Below are positions 28,368 through 36,435 of a stretch of 64,000 nt of DNA, one piece after another. The DNA lies in assembly GCF_004803755.1 (NCBI RefSeq), contig NZ_CP032311.1, positions 3,860,501-3,924,500 of the forward strand, given 5' to 3'. This DNA comes from Pseudomonas sp. DG56-2 (GTDB lineage: Bacteria > Pseudomonadota > Gammaproteobacteria > Pseudomonadales > Pseudomonadaceae). The notes under the pieces are model-generated. The model did not search any database. It was given only the letters and a program-made list of their open reading frames with translations, and was not told where the DNA came from. How positions within the stretch are numbered: the stretch's first letter is position 1; each line of letters starts with the position of its first letter. The position numbers and the translations under genes are program-made.

Positions 28368-29237
28368 TCAGTTATATGGAAACGGCAAACCAGTGGTTCG
28401 GATAACCAGGGCGATGGGTATCCGATCAGTCGGAATGGCCGTGTAGGACGCTGGCGATGACGCCGACATCGAAGGGTACGAAACTGGGCTGCCGCCAGAA
28501 TTGGCGAACATGAACGAGATCCCGCCCGTTCGACCGTAAGCCCCTTCGTTGACGCCGCACTGAGACAGCATCGAGCCGCTGATGGTCAGCGTATTCCAGA
28601 GCGTTGCGCTACGAGAAAACGGCAAGAATGCCGCGTACTCAATTCCGGCACTCAAAGCGATATCGACGACACAATGCATTTGCGCATCTTGCGTGGCAGT
28701 CTGATATCGGATGAGCTCATTGCGCCCTCCCGCATATGCCAACAGCTTGCGACCAAACTGGTCATTTGCTGCCGGCGGTGACGGTGCCTGCACTGAGTCG
28801 ACGACATTGAGGGGCGGTTGCAGCGAATTGAATGTTATCTCGCCATCTTCGTTCCAGGTCTTCAAGTAAGGCCTGCCCGCGATATTGTCGGCCATCAGGT
28901 CGAAGCAGTAGAACTTCGTCGCTGCGCTTCCGCCCGCATACATAAACGTCATGCTGCTGCCAGAGACAGCCGTACCATTGAGGCAGCCCTTGCCAACGAT
29001 GAACACGATTGGCGATATCGCGTTTGTAATTGTGAACCCGAACATCGTGTCACCGGTACGGTTCGAGTCCATCCAGTTCGAGCCGTCGTTGGGATCAAGT
29101 TGCGCCGACCTCAAATACTTCCTTGGCCAGGTTTCGATCGCCACCATGTTTCCGCTCTTGACCAAGCCGTAGCAGATTTTGCTCGTATCAAATAACAGCT
29201 CCCCGGTGTCCTTTCTCACTATCAGCCGAGCACTCAT
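28368..29237 (-). CDS. phage tail-tip accessory protein (289 aa), unknown function
   Basis: A protein beginning MSARLIVRKDTGELLFDTSKICYGLVKSG. The next gene upstream in the operon starts with a related pattern (GLVIKDSSEKVLVDMTSKL), and such proteins commonly follow gpJ in Pseudomonas siphophages (DUF6453-like by memory). The rest is beta-rich with many Ser/Thr/Gly, as expected of a virion surface component. The ATG at 29237 overlaps the preceding stop by one base. Function unproven. Confidence 0.7.
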   Translation of the reverse strand: MSARLIVRKDTGELLFDTSKICYGLVKSGNMVAIETWPRKYLRSAQLDPNDGSNWMDSNRTGDTMFGFTITNAISPIVFIVGKGCLNGTAVSGSSMTFMYAGGSAATKFYCFDLMADNIAGRPYLKTWNEDGEITFNSLQPPLNVVDSVQAPSPPAANDQFGRKLLAYAGGRNELIRYQTATQDAQMHCVVDIALSAGIEYAAFLPFSRSATLWNTLTISGSMLSQCGVNEGAYGRTGGISFMFANSGGSPVSYPSMSASSPASYTAIPTDRIPIALVIRTTGLPFPYN

Positions 29238-29539
29238 CAGTAATACCCGTAGTAAATGCGGCAATTGGCTGAGAAGTAACCCCAGCCCGAAGTTGAGTAG
29301 GAGTACGACCAGGACAGGGTGTTGCCGGAGATCGTCACGCCTGGCTTCTTGCCCCTCTCGCGCTGCAAGTTCACTAAGGGCACGATGATGTAGTACATCA
29401 CCTTGCCGGTAGGTGGCGCCGGCATAGTGATCGATCCTGCCGATCCGCCGGTCACCACACTGCCAACCATCTGGCTCAGTTTGCTGGTCATATCGACCAG
29501 CACCTTCTCCGATGAGTCCTTGATTACAAGTCCGGTCAT
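29237..29539 (-). CDS. small tail-tip accessory protein (100 aa)
   Basis: A protein with N-terminus MTGLVIKDSSEKVLVDMTSKL resembling that of the following gene product, and an aromatic-rich C-terminus (YFSANCRIYYGYY). It starts one base after the gpJ-like stop and is coupled to the next gene by TGATG. It is probably a virion or assembly protein; no function recognised. Confidence 0.7.
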   Translation of the reverse strand: MTGLVIKDSSEKVLVDMTSKLSQMVGSVVTGGSAGSITMPAPPTGKVMYYIIVPLVNLQRERGKKPGVTISGNTLSWSYSYSTSGWGYFSANCRIYYGYY

Positions 29540-29540
29540 A

Positions 29541-32500
29541 TCAAAGGCTCAAATCGATACCCAGCACACCATTGGCGTGATACGCACGAACGCTGGAGTT
29601 GTTGATGGTGAGTCGGCTCTGCCCTGCCCCGGTACCGTTCAGCTCGAACACGCCACTTTTGTAAATGGCCCATCCCTGAACACCAGCGACATAGTCGGTC
29701 GACGCAATGAAGCTCCCGATCTTGGCGTTGGAGATCGTGCCATCCATGATGAAGGCTGAGTTCATGAACACTTGCCCGCCAGTAACAGCGAATGGAGATG
29801 CCAGCGTTCCATTGATGCCGTTCACTACCGCGAACGTATCCGCACTGACCAGGAACTTGCTCTGCAGCCCTCCCGGGCCGTTCTCAATACCCATCCCAAC
29901 GCTTGCAGCAACGTACTGACCTTGGGAGTTGACCTGCATCTTCACCGACCACATAGTGCTGGCTTTGCCGTCCAGCGCGGCCAGCGCCTGGCTGGTGGTC
30001 TGAACCGATGCGTTGGTCTTCTGAATTTCGCCGTTGGTCTTGTCCAGAGAGCTGTTGAATGAAGCCTCGAGCGTCTCGGACTTGCGCGCCTGAGCCTCAA
30101 TAGCAGTTGCCCGCACCTTCGACTCTTCAGCGATCTTGGCCGTACTCTCCCAGGACTTCAGGGCACCGGCCAGATCGCCCTCGCCGTTATCGTCCCGCTC
30201 TCCCTGCGGCGAGACGAGGGACGCCTCCATGTAGCCAATGCGCTCACCCAGGGCTTCATCTCCATCCGCCCGGGTGCGCGCCTCGTCGCTGATCGCGGTC
30301 TCGGCATCGTCAACACGGGAGTTGACCTCCTGCAGTCGTGAAGCCGTCGAAGACTCGTTATCCGTAACGGCCTGATCGAGCTGCGAGATATTGGCCGAGT
30401 TCTCGCCCACCTTGGTGGCCACATCGGCAAACCGGCTGGCTGTAGCGCTTTCGTTGGTGGCTACAGTCTTTTCCAGGCTACTGATGCCGGCGGCGTTCTT
30501 GCCGACAGTCGCCTCGACCTCAGTGACGCGAGTGGCCATCGCCTCGTTCTGGGTGGCCCGGGTGCGACTTTCTTCTGCCACTTTGGCCGTGGCATCCCAG
30601 CCGCGCAGAGCGTCAGCAAGGTCGCCCTCGCCGTTGTCGTCGCGGTAGGAAGACTGCACCGCCTGCAGCGCTGAAGCCTGGGCCGTGACCTGGCCTTCGA
30701 TTTCCGTGATGTCACTGGTGTTCTTCGCCACGGTGCTGGCCAGGGCGTTCGCCGTCTCGGCGATGCTGCCGATATCCACCCAGTACGTCGGGTTCGGCGG
30801 CGCATTGCTACCGTCGGCGGCGGCCGGCACTGGCGCGATAGCCATGTACAGACGCTGACCGTGACGAACGGCATCATTCTTCAGGTAGGCATTGGTCGGC
30901 ACATACTCCAGCGGGTCAGTCAGCTCAGTGATCAGTCCCTCCAGTTCCTGCTTGGCCGAGTCGATCCGATCATTCACCGAGCCAGGGAAGTCGCCGGAAA
31001 TCTTCTCGATCTCCTTCAGCAGCTCTTGGCCAAGTTCGCTCTCAGTGATCCGGCCGCCGAGTAACTCAAGGACTGGCCCTGCGTCGGAACCGGACTGACC
31101 GAATGTCCAGGCTGTCCAAGGTCCCGTATTACCAGTGCGGTCTGCAAGGCGTGCCCGGAAAAACCTAGTGACGCCTGCGGCCATTCCGCTCTTCAGGTAG
31201 GTCCTCGCTGGGTAAGCTACCATCGAAAGCTGCACCGGATTTTCACCGTTACCCGCAAGGGACTCTTGTATCTCGGTGTAGAAGGTATCGGCAGCGCCCC
31301 CAGGGAATGCCCAGTTCAGGCGGATACCAAAGAGCTCCGTGGCAGCGCTGAAGCTTGCCAAGGCTGGTGGTTCGCCGGTCTTGCCGTAAAGCTGGGTAGG
31401 TTTGGAAAACGCCCAAATAGAACTACTTCCAGCAACACCCACTGCTGCCACCCGCGCGATGTAGACGCCGCTGTAAATCCCTTTCACTTCCATGGCTGCG
31501 GTATACGTGACTCCCGCATAGATCCAGTCGCCGTCGTCACGCTTCCACCACACGTTGTAATGCTGTGCACCACGGGGAGCGTCCCAGGTGATGCGCATAG
31601 TTGCTACGTTGACGCCCTGGCTGACCGTATCGAAAGTCGAAAGCTCGATGTTCGATGGCGGGGTCTGGACTGCGCCGGGCAAAACGCTGGTGGGCGGCGT
31701 TACGATTTGAGCGCCATTGTCGATCGCCTCAAACTTACTGGCATTGCGCTCGACAGCGACGATGTCGTACTGCAGCTTGTCGTCGCCAAAATTTTCGTTG
31801 ACGGTCAGCACCCGATAGGTCTCGGCTACAAGCTCAGCAGTCTCAATGGTGTAGATCGATTCCTTGACTGGCACCTTAGAGAATGACTGCGTTACGGTCA
31901 CCAGCCGCCCAACAATGGAGCGGATGATCCGCGTCTCTGCCACGCCTTTTGGCAGGATGACCACCAGGGTATCGCCAGCTGATGCCGCTACATCGTTGTC
32001 CAACGTAACAGTAGTAGTGGTTGCGGCCTTGAGGCGCCCCCCAATAGGCACTCCGGCGAAGTTCTCGTCAGCTACGCGGATGATGTCGCCTGGTCGGCAA
32101 ATGGTGCCATCCAGGCCCACGCTGAAGTTGATAGTGCCGGTTTCCAGCCTGTTGGTCAGAAGGATGTACTTGCCGGCGCGTTGCGCTTGCCCTTGTGATA
32201 CGCAGCCGAAAGCGGTGATCTCTGTTTCGCGAATACCGTAGCGACCAATTGCGGTCTGGTCCTGGACATACTCAACACGCTGGTTGCCGAAATTCTCTCG
32301 GTCACTCCACGCGACCTTGGCCACGCTGAAGCGAGTCGACCCGCTCGAACCTGGACGGTTGAACTTGCCATCAATGACGTTGGCGTTAGTGTAGGTATAC
32401 ACCGGGTCGCCCGGCATGTCGGCGGCGCAGGCTACTTCGCTGCCAGCGTAGTAGCTCATGCCGCGGAAGACACTGGCCAGGTCCTGCAGAACGTTCAGTG

Positions 32501-33527
32501 CGTCCGCCCGCGACTGCAAGTAGACGTTGCAGGTAAACCGAGGCTCTTGGCCACCCTTCCCGTTCGACACTTGGTGGTCGCAGTACTGCGCGATCTCGTA
32601 CAGCCCCCACTTGTCCACTTGGCCAGCGTCAATGAAGCGGCCCAGGCCGTAGCGATCGTTCAGGACGATATCGCGCCAGATCCACGGCGGGCAGTCGGTC
32701 CACGCAAGCTTGAATGTGCCGTCCCAGTTCCCGGTGTATGTGCGGGTGGCAGCGTCATAGTTGCTTGGCACTTGGATAATCCGACCACGTATGCGGTAGG
32801 CGCGCTCAGGTACCGCCGAGAACTGGCTTGCATCCATCTTCAGGCCGCAGAGAGCGGTGTATGGGTACTGAAGCTTGGCGTCGATGACTTCGGTGTAGGT
32901 GCCGATAGAAGTCGTAGCCTGAATCCGCGAGTCAGTCGAGTCTGGAGTTGTTCGGCGAACGCGGATGCGCCAGCCGGAAGTAGCCTTGGGGAACTCGATC
33001 CGGTGCGAGCGCTGGTAGCCCGTGGTTGTCTTGCCGCTGAAGGCAGCCTTCAGCACCGTCTTGTAGTCGCCGTCATCAGTGGAAAGGTCGATCTCGTAAT
33101 TGACCGTGTAGCCGACCATATCGCCGTCGCTCTCGGTCCGCACCAGCGCACCTACCGCAAGCTGGATGCGAAACGCAGATAGCTCTAGGTTGCTAAATGA
33201 CTGCACCCAAGACTGGCTCGCCTCGAGCTCCACACCAACCGACGTTTGGGACTCAACCGCAGGAAAACCTGCGATGTGGTCCTGATCATGCTCGCCAGTG
33301 CGCTGCTCCCACGTCACACCGCTGAAGTTCAGGCTTCCGTCGCTGTTCGCCAGCGGTGTCTTGTCCAAGTAGATGGACTGAGCACCGTTGACCAAGCCGA
33401 CAATTGGGCCCTCACTGATGCCGTCCAGAATGTTTGCATAGCTGACGTTGATCAGGCTGTCTGGGCTTTCTACAGGCGCGTGCGGCTTGGACCCACCTTT
33501 GGAGCCCAAGATAGACATGTCAGTCAT
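29541..33527 (-). CDS. tail tip / host specificity protein J
   Basis: A 1328-residue homologue of lambda gpJ, the central tip protein contacting the receptor. The N-terminus MTDMSILGSKGGSKPHAPVESPDSL and the region ISEGPIVGLVNGAQSIYLDKTPL are typical. Fibronectin type III-like domains lie at about residues 640-830 (TWDAPRGAQHYNVWWKRDDG). The C-terminal third (about 930-1190) has repeated coiled-coil heptads (VAKNTSDITEIEGQVTAQAS), and a final part likely binds the host. It follows the K-I order of lambda with one gene inserted between K and I. Confidence 0.93.
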   Translation of the reverse strand: MTDMSILGSKGGSKPHAPVESPDSLINVSYANILDGISEGPIVGLVNGAQSIYLDKTPLANSDGSLNFSGVTWEQRTGEHDQDHIAGFPAVESQTSVGVELEASQSWVQSFSNLELSAFRIQLAVGALVRTESDGDMVGYTVNYEIDLSTDDGDYKTVLKAAFSGKTTTGYQRSHRIEFPKATSGWRIRVRRTTPDSTDSRIQATTSIGTYTEVIDAKLQYPYTALCGLKMDASQFSAVPERAYRIRGRIIQVPSNYDAATRTYTGNWDGTFKLAWTDCPPWIWRDIVLNDRYGLGRFIDAGQVDKWGLYEIAQYCDHQVSNGKGGQEPRFTCNVYLQSRADALNVLQDLASVFRGMSYYAGSEVACAADMPGDPVYTYTNANVIDGKFNRPGSSGSTRFSVAKVAWSDRENFGNQRVEYVQDQTAIGRYGIRETEITAFGCVSQGQAQRAGKYILLTNRLETGTINFSVGLDGTICRPGDIIRVADENFAGVPIGGRLKAATTTTVTLDNDVAASAGDTLVVILPKGVAETRIIRSIVGRLVTVTQSFSKVPVKESIYTIETAELVAETYRVLTVNENFGDDKLQYDIVAVERNASKFEAIDNGAQIVTPPTSVLPGAVQTPPSNIELSTFDTVSQGVNVATMRITWDAPRGAQHYNVWWKRDDGDWIYAGVTYTAAMEVKGIYSGVYIARVAAVGVAGSSSIWAFSKPTQLYGKTGEPPALASFSAATELFGIRLNWAFPGGAADTFYTEIQESLAGNGENPVQLSMVAYPARTYLKSGMAAGVTRFFRARLADRTGNTGPWTAWTFGQSGSDAGPVLELLGGRITESELGQELLKEIEKISGDFPGSVNDRIDSAKQELEGLITELTDPLEYVPTNAYLKNDAVRHGQRLYMAIAPVPAAADGSNAPPNPTYWVDIGSIAETANALASTVAKNTSDITEIEGQVTAQASALQAVQSSYRDDNGEGDLADALRGWDATAKVAEESRTRATQNEAMATRVTEVEATVGKNAAGISSLEKTVATNESATASRFADVATKVGENSANISQLDQAVTDNESSTASRLQEVNSRVDDAETAISDEARTRADGDEALGERIGYMEASLVSPQGERDDNGEGDLAGALKSWESTAKIAEESKVRATAIEAQARKSETLEASFNSSLDKTNGEIQKTNASVQTTSQALAALDGKASTMWSVKMQVNSQGQYVAASVGMGIENGPGGLQSKFLVSADTFAVVNGINGTLASPFAVTGGQVFMNSAFIMDGTISNAKIGSFIASTDYVAGVQGWAIYKSGVFELNGTGAGQSRLTINNSSVRAYHANGVLGIDLSL

Positions 33528-33536
33528 GGAGTGCCT

Positions 33537-34163
33537 CTATTGCTGATCTTCGGCGCGGATGCCGAGGGAGAGCTGCGCAGACCCGGTTGTCATCTCTCCA
33601 TAGCAGAGAGGTACCGGGTTGCCCTGAGTAATGGTGTTTTTGATGCCGGAGAAGTTGTAGCTGGGTCGATTGTCTGCGGCTTCGCTGCTGTCGATTTTGG
33701 CCTGGGTGCCTGTAATCATCTGAGCTACGCCGCCGATTGCAAGAGAGAACCCAACCATTCCGACAGCTCCCCATGTCGTACCAGCTGCTCCGGCCCCGAA
33801 TAGCCCAGCCCCACCTGCTGCAAGACCGCCAGTGAAAAAGCTGGCAGCAGCAATCAGAGCAATGCCCAAGACCACCTGCAGGCCGCCGCCACTCTTTCGC
33901 CCCTCCACGACGGGCGCTATTCGGATATCGGCCGAGCCGGGAGGATGTGTCAGTTCATGTGTTGCGATGTTCCGCTTCCCGTAGAACACAGCGAATGCCA
34001 GCCCTTTCTCCTTGGAGCATGCTAGGTACTTTTTGAACCCAGGAAATAGCACTCCAAGCGCTTTTACCGCCTCAGCCGACGATTGGACCGCCAGGTAATG
34101 AACGCGGCCAAACAGACGGCCAAGTTCACCATAAAGGCGAATAGTTCTGATCCGGTCAGACAT
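33537..34163 (-). CDS. tail assembly protein I
   Basis: A 208-residue protein of the lambda gpI family: MSDRIRTIRLYGELGRLFGR at the start, a beta-grasp-like first half, and a glycine-rich hydrophobic segment (LQVVLGIALIAAASFFTGGLAAGGAGLFG) that is a family hallmark. GGAG precedes the ATG at 34163. It lies just upstream of J, as in lambda. Confidence 0.9.
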   Translation of the reverse strand: MSDRIRTIRLYGELGRLFGRVHYLAVQSSAEAVKALGVLFPGFKKYLACSKEKGLAFAVFYGKRNIATHELTHPPGSADIRIAPVVEGRKSGGGLQVVLGIALIAAASFFTGGLAAGGAGLFGAGAAGTTWGAVGMVGFSLAIGGVAQMITGTQAKIDSSEAADNRPSYNFSGIKNTITQGNPVPLCYGEMTTGSAQLSLGIRAEDQQ

Positions 34164-34177
34164 GTTTTCTCCAGGCA

Positions 34178-34202
34178 TAAAAAAACCGCCTCGTGAGGCG
34201 GT
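34178..34202 (-). terminator. rho-independent terminator behind the lipoprotein gene
   Basis: An 8-bp stem ACCGCCTC/GAGGCGGT with a two-base loop, followed on the minus strand by a run of seven T. It sits between the lipoprotein gene and the tail I gene, inside what should be one late operon. Confidence 0.85.
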
Positions 34203-34213
34203 CTAACTTGGCA

Positions 34214-34570
34214 TTACAAACAACTTATTACCGGCTCTCTGAGCCGCTTGGATATCCAGGTATCAGAAACTTCGTAGTATCTGACCAACACCCCTGTCGG
34301 TATCGTCGAGACATCCACAAAATATCCACCATCCCGAGACATAACAGTTGTACCTCCGTTTCTGCCTGGCTGAATGGACGCCTTGTTTAGCTCTCCAGCT
34401 AACCGCATATCCTGCCATGCAAATAGAACGCACTCCGCATAGGAGCTTTCCGTCTTCCGCGACTCGAGCGTCTTGATGGGGCCTACCGCCCGCATTTCAG
34501 ACATGTTCGGCGTCGCACATCCCGACAACGCAACCATCGCCGTGGCAGCTATCAGTTGTGGAACTCGCAT
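34214..34570 (-). CDS. phage-encoded lipoprotein (candidate moron)
   Basis: A 118-residue protein with a lipoprotein signal peptide (LIAATAMVALSGCATP, lipidated Cys at residue 18) and a small soluble domain (ECVLFAWQDMRLAGE, SIQPGRNGGTTVMSRDGGYF, VRYYEVSDTWISKRL). It interrupts the K-I order of the tail operon and has its own terminator; the ribosome binding site AAGGGGG lies in a hairpin (34578-34594). Lipoproteins in this position in other phages may alter the lysogen surface or exclude superinfecting phage. That role is inferred, not shown. Confidence 0.8.
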   Translation of the reverse strand: MRVPQLIAATAMVALSGCATPNMSEMRAVGPIKTLESRKTESSYAECVLFAWQDMRLAGELNKASIQPGRNGGTTVMSRDGGYFVDVSTIPTGVLVRYYEVSDTWISKRLREPVISCL

Positions 34571-34577
34571 TTCTTAC

Positions 34578-34594
34578 CCCCTTGTCCAAAGGGG
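34578..34594 (-). promoter_or_regulatory. hairpin covering the lipoprotein ribosome binding site
   Basis: Stem CCCCTT/AAGGGG around a five-base loop; the right arm, in the minus-strand sense, contains the AAGGGGG Shine-Dalgarno that lies 6-7 bases before the lipoprotein ATG. It could limit translation when the RNA is folded. Confidence 0.45.
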
Positions 34595-34608
34595 TAAATC
34601 TATCACGC

Positions 34609-35373
34609 TCACTTTGCCTCCCGGTGGCGCAAGTAGAACCTCGCCGCTTCTCGCCAATATCCACCGAAAACGTCGCGCTTTGAGTCTCGCCCATAAAGGT
34701 GGTGCAGTATTCCGCCCGGCACCGGATGGTGATCGGGCTCGGTCTTGAGGCGACCATCGGCGAGATAGACACCCGCGTGGTTCGCCTTTTCGGCGCGCAC
34801 CTGCATGACGATGAGGTCGCCCTGGTGTAAGTCGTCGGGGTCCACCGGGTAGAAGCCAGCCGCTTCGAAGTTGTCGGCATAGAGGTCCTGCCCCTTATCC
34901 CACCATCCGTCTTCGCGTTCGTAATCAGGAAGCACGATACCCAGTTCGCGCTGGTAGTAGTCGCGGACCAAGGTGTAGCAGTCCAGCACACCGTGATGGA
35001 AGGGTCGGCCCACCAGCGGAGCCTGGTACCCGGTTGGCTCGTGCACCAGGTGCGTCACCGGTTCACCTTCGCGCACCTCGATGATGACCCAAGGCAAGGC
35101 CGTGGACTCCATCGCTGCACGATCGGCGGCGCTCAGCCTGGCAGGCTGACCGGGGTGGCTGTGCACCACGGCGACGATAGTCCCTTGATCCTCGGTGTCG
35201 GCCCAGTCTTCAGCGCAGATGCGGAACTCCTGCTCAGGCTTTGCCGCTTTGTTGGCCAGTGGCAGGTAAACCAGCTTCCGCCCGACCCGTACCAGCAACC
35301 CGCAGCATTCCTCCGGCGCCCTTTCACGCGCGTGCACGTACATGGCCGCAATGACAGCCTGCGATATTTTCAT
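34609..35373 (-). CDS. tail assembly protein K: JAMM metallopeptidase plus NlpC/P60 domain
   Basis: A 254-residue two-domain protein. The Mov34/JAB1 part has ECCGLLVRVGRKLVYLPLANK and the metal motif VVHSHPGQPARLSAAD. The NlpC/P60 cysteine peptidase has the catalytic Cys in HHGVLDCYTLVRDYY and His in EKANHAGVYLADG. Lambda gpK has the same two domains and is needed for tail-tip assembly. The start at 35373 (MKISQAVIAAMYVHARERAP) follows the L gene by eight bases. Confidence 0.92.
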   Translation of the reverse strand: MKISQAVIAAMYVHARERAPEECCGLLVRVGRKLVYLPLANKAAKPEQEFRICAEDWADTEDQGTIVAVVHSHPGQPARLSAADRAAMESTALPWVIIEVREGEPVTHLVHEPTGYQAPLVGRPFHHGVLDCYTLVRDYYQRELGIVLPDYEREDGWWDKGQDLYADNFEAAGFYPVDPDDLHQGDLIVMQVRAEKANHAGVYLADGRLKTEPDHHPVPGGILHHLYGRDSKRDVFGGYWREAARFYLRHREAK

Positions 35374-35381
35374 GGAAAACC

Positions 35382-36080
35382 TCAGTTGCCCGCAGAAGGG
35401 AAGCTGCCGTAGCGCAGCGGATTGTTCGCGCCGAAGCGCAGCTTGCACCCGGTGAGCGTGCCGGAGCACATATCCTGACCAGGATCCCCGGTCGACACGT
35501 CCTTGTCGGTAGCGTAGTTCGAGCCGGTATATCCGCAGTACACACCGCGGTACCCGCCAATCGTGAGCCATTGGCAGCAGTTCGCAACAACCTGCCGCCC
35601 CGGAAGCTTCCGATCCGATGCTATCAGGGGGGACTTCAGCGTAAATACGATCAACTCATCATCCGCAGACTGCTTCTGGTCGATGGCGTAGACGTCGTCT
35701 GCAAAGTGCTCTTGAGGGTCGGCCTCTGGGTTGCCGCCGGGAAAGTTTGCTGCGTCGAGAAAGCGACCCAGCGTCCGATGGCGAACGACCTTACCGTCGA
35801 CCAAGTCGTCATAGATCCGGCATAGCGCAGTGAGTAGGCCGGAGACGTTGCCAACTGAGAGCAGCGGACTGTTCTGCTGGCCCTCGCCAGTCATGCCCAT
35901 ACCCTCAACCTTGATCGGCCAAGGCGAATATTCCTTACCCTGCCAAAACACCGGGCCCACCTGGGTATATCCGTGGAAGTAGTAAATGTCCCCGCCCAAA
36001 GCGCCCAGGTCCAGTTCGAAGAGCTCGACGTACTGGCCGGGATTCAGCTTCTGGATATCCTCATAGATGCTCTCAGTCAT
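35382..36080 (-). CDS. minor tail protein L
   Basis: A 232-residue homologue of lambda gpL. The N-terminal part (IYEDIQKLNPGQYVELFELDL, YYFHGYTQVGPVFWQGKEY) and the C-terminal cysteines in VVANCCQWLTIGGYRGVYCG, GQDMCSG and GCKLRFG match the family; lambda gpL is reported to bind an iron-sulfur cluster through conserved C-terminal cysteines. Its ATG overlaps the M stop by one base. Confidence 0.9.
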   Translation of the reverse strand: MTESIYEDIQKLNPGQYVELFELDLGALGGDIYYFHGYTQVGPVFWQGKEYSPWPIKVEGMGMTGEGQQNSPLLSVGNVSGLLTALCRIYDDLVDGKVVRHRTLGRFLDAANFPGGNPEADPQEHFADDVYAIDQKQSADDELIVFTLKSPLIASDRKLPGRQVVANCCQWLTIGGYRGVYCGYTGSNYATDKDVSTGDPGQDMCSGTLTGCKLRFGANNPLRYGSFPSAGN

Positions 36081-36418
36081 CAGGTCACCTGGTGTGTTTG
36101 TTCAAAGGTTGCAGTGAGCACCCACATATCGCCTCCTTGGTCGGTAGGGCTGTATGCGTTGCAAGTGAAGTAGCGGTCGCCATCAAATGGCGTCTTCCAG
36201 ATGAAGGGTTTGAACCCCTTCTGCGCCCGGAGAAAGGCAAGAATTGCAGCAATCCGCGCTTTCTTGCCTGTGAACGTCAGGCTCCAGGACTGCGTTTCGT
36301 TATTGATCCCGTTGCCAGCGATTTGCTTGTACCCGTTGCCGAACTTGGCAGCGCGCACCGCACTCTCAAAGGTGCCAGGGGCCGAGCGATTCGGCCTCCA
36401 GGTGAATCGATCGGCCAT
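36080..36418 (-). CDS. minor tail protein M
   Basis: A 112-residue protein of the phage minor tail (gpM) family: FTWRPNRSAPGTFESAVRAAKFGNGYKQIAG and GFKPFIWKTPFDGDRYFTC are characteristic. It is a tail-tip component joining tape measure complex and tip in lambda-type tails. It follows the tape measure gene by 17 bases. Confidence 0.92.
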   Translation of the reverse strand: MADRFTWRPNRSAPGTFESAVRAAKFGNGYKQIAGNGINNETQSWSLTFTGKKARIAAILAFLRAQKGFKPFIWKTPFDGDRYFTCNAYSPTDQGGDMWVLTATFEQTHQVT

Positions 36419-36435
36419 CTGGCCCTCCTACAATG

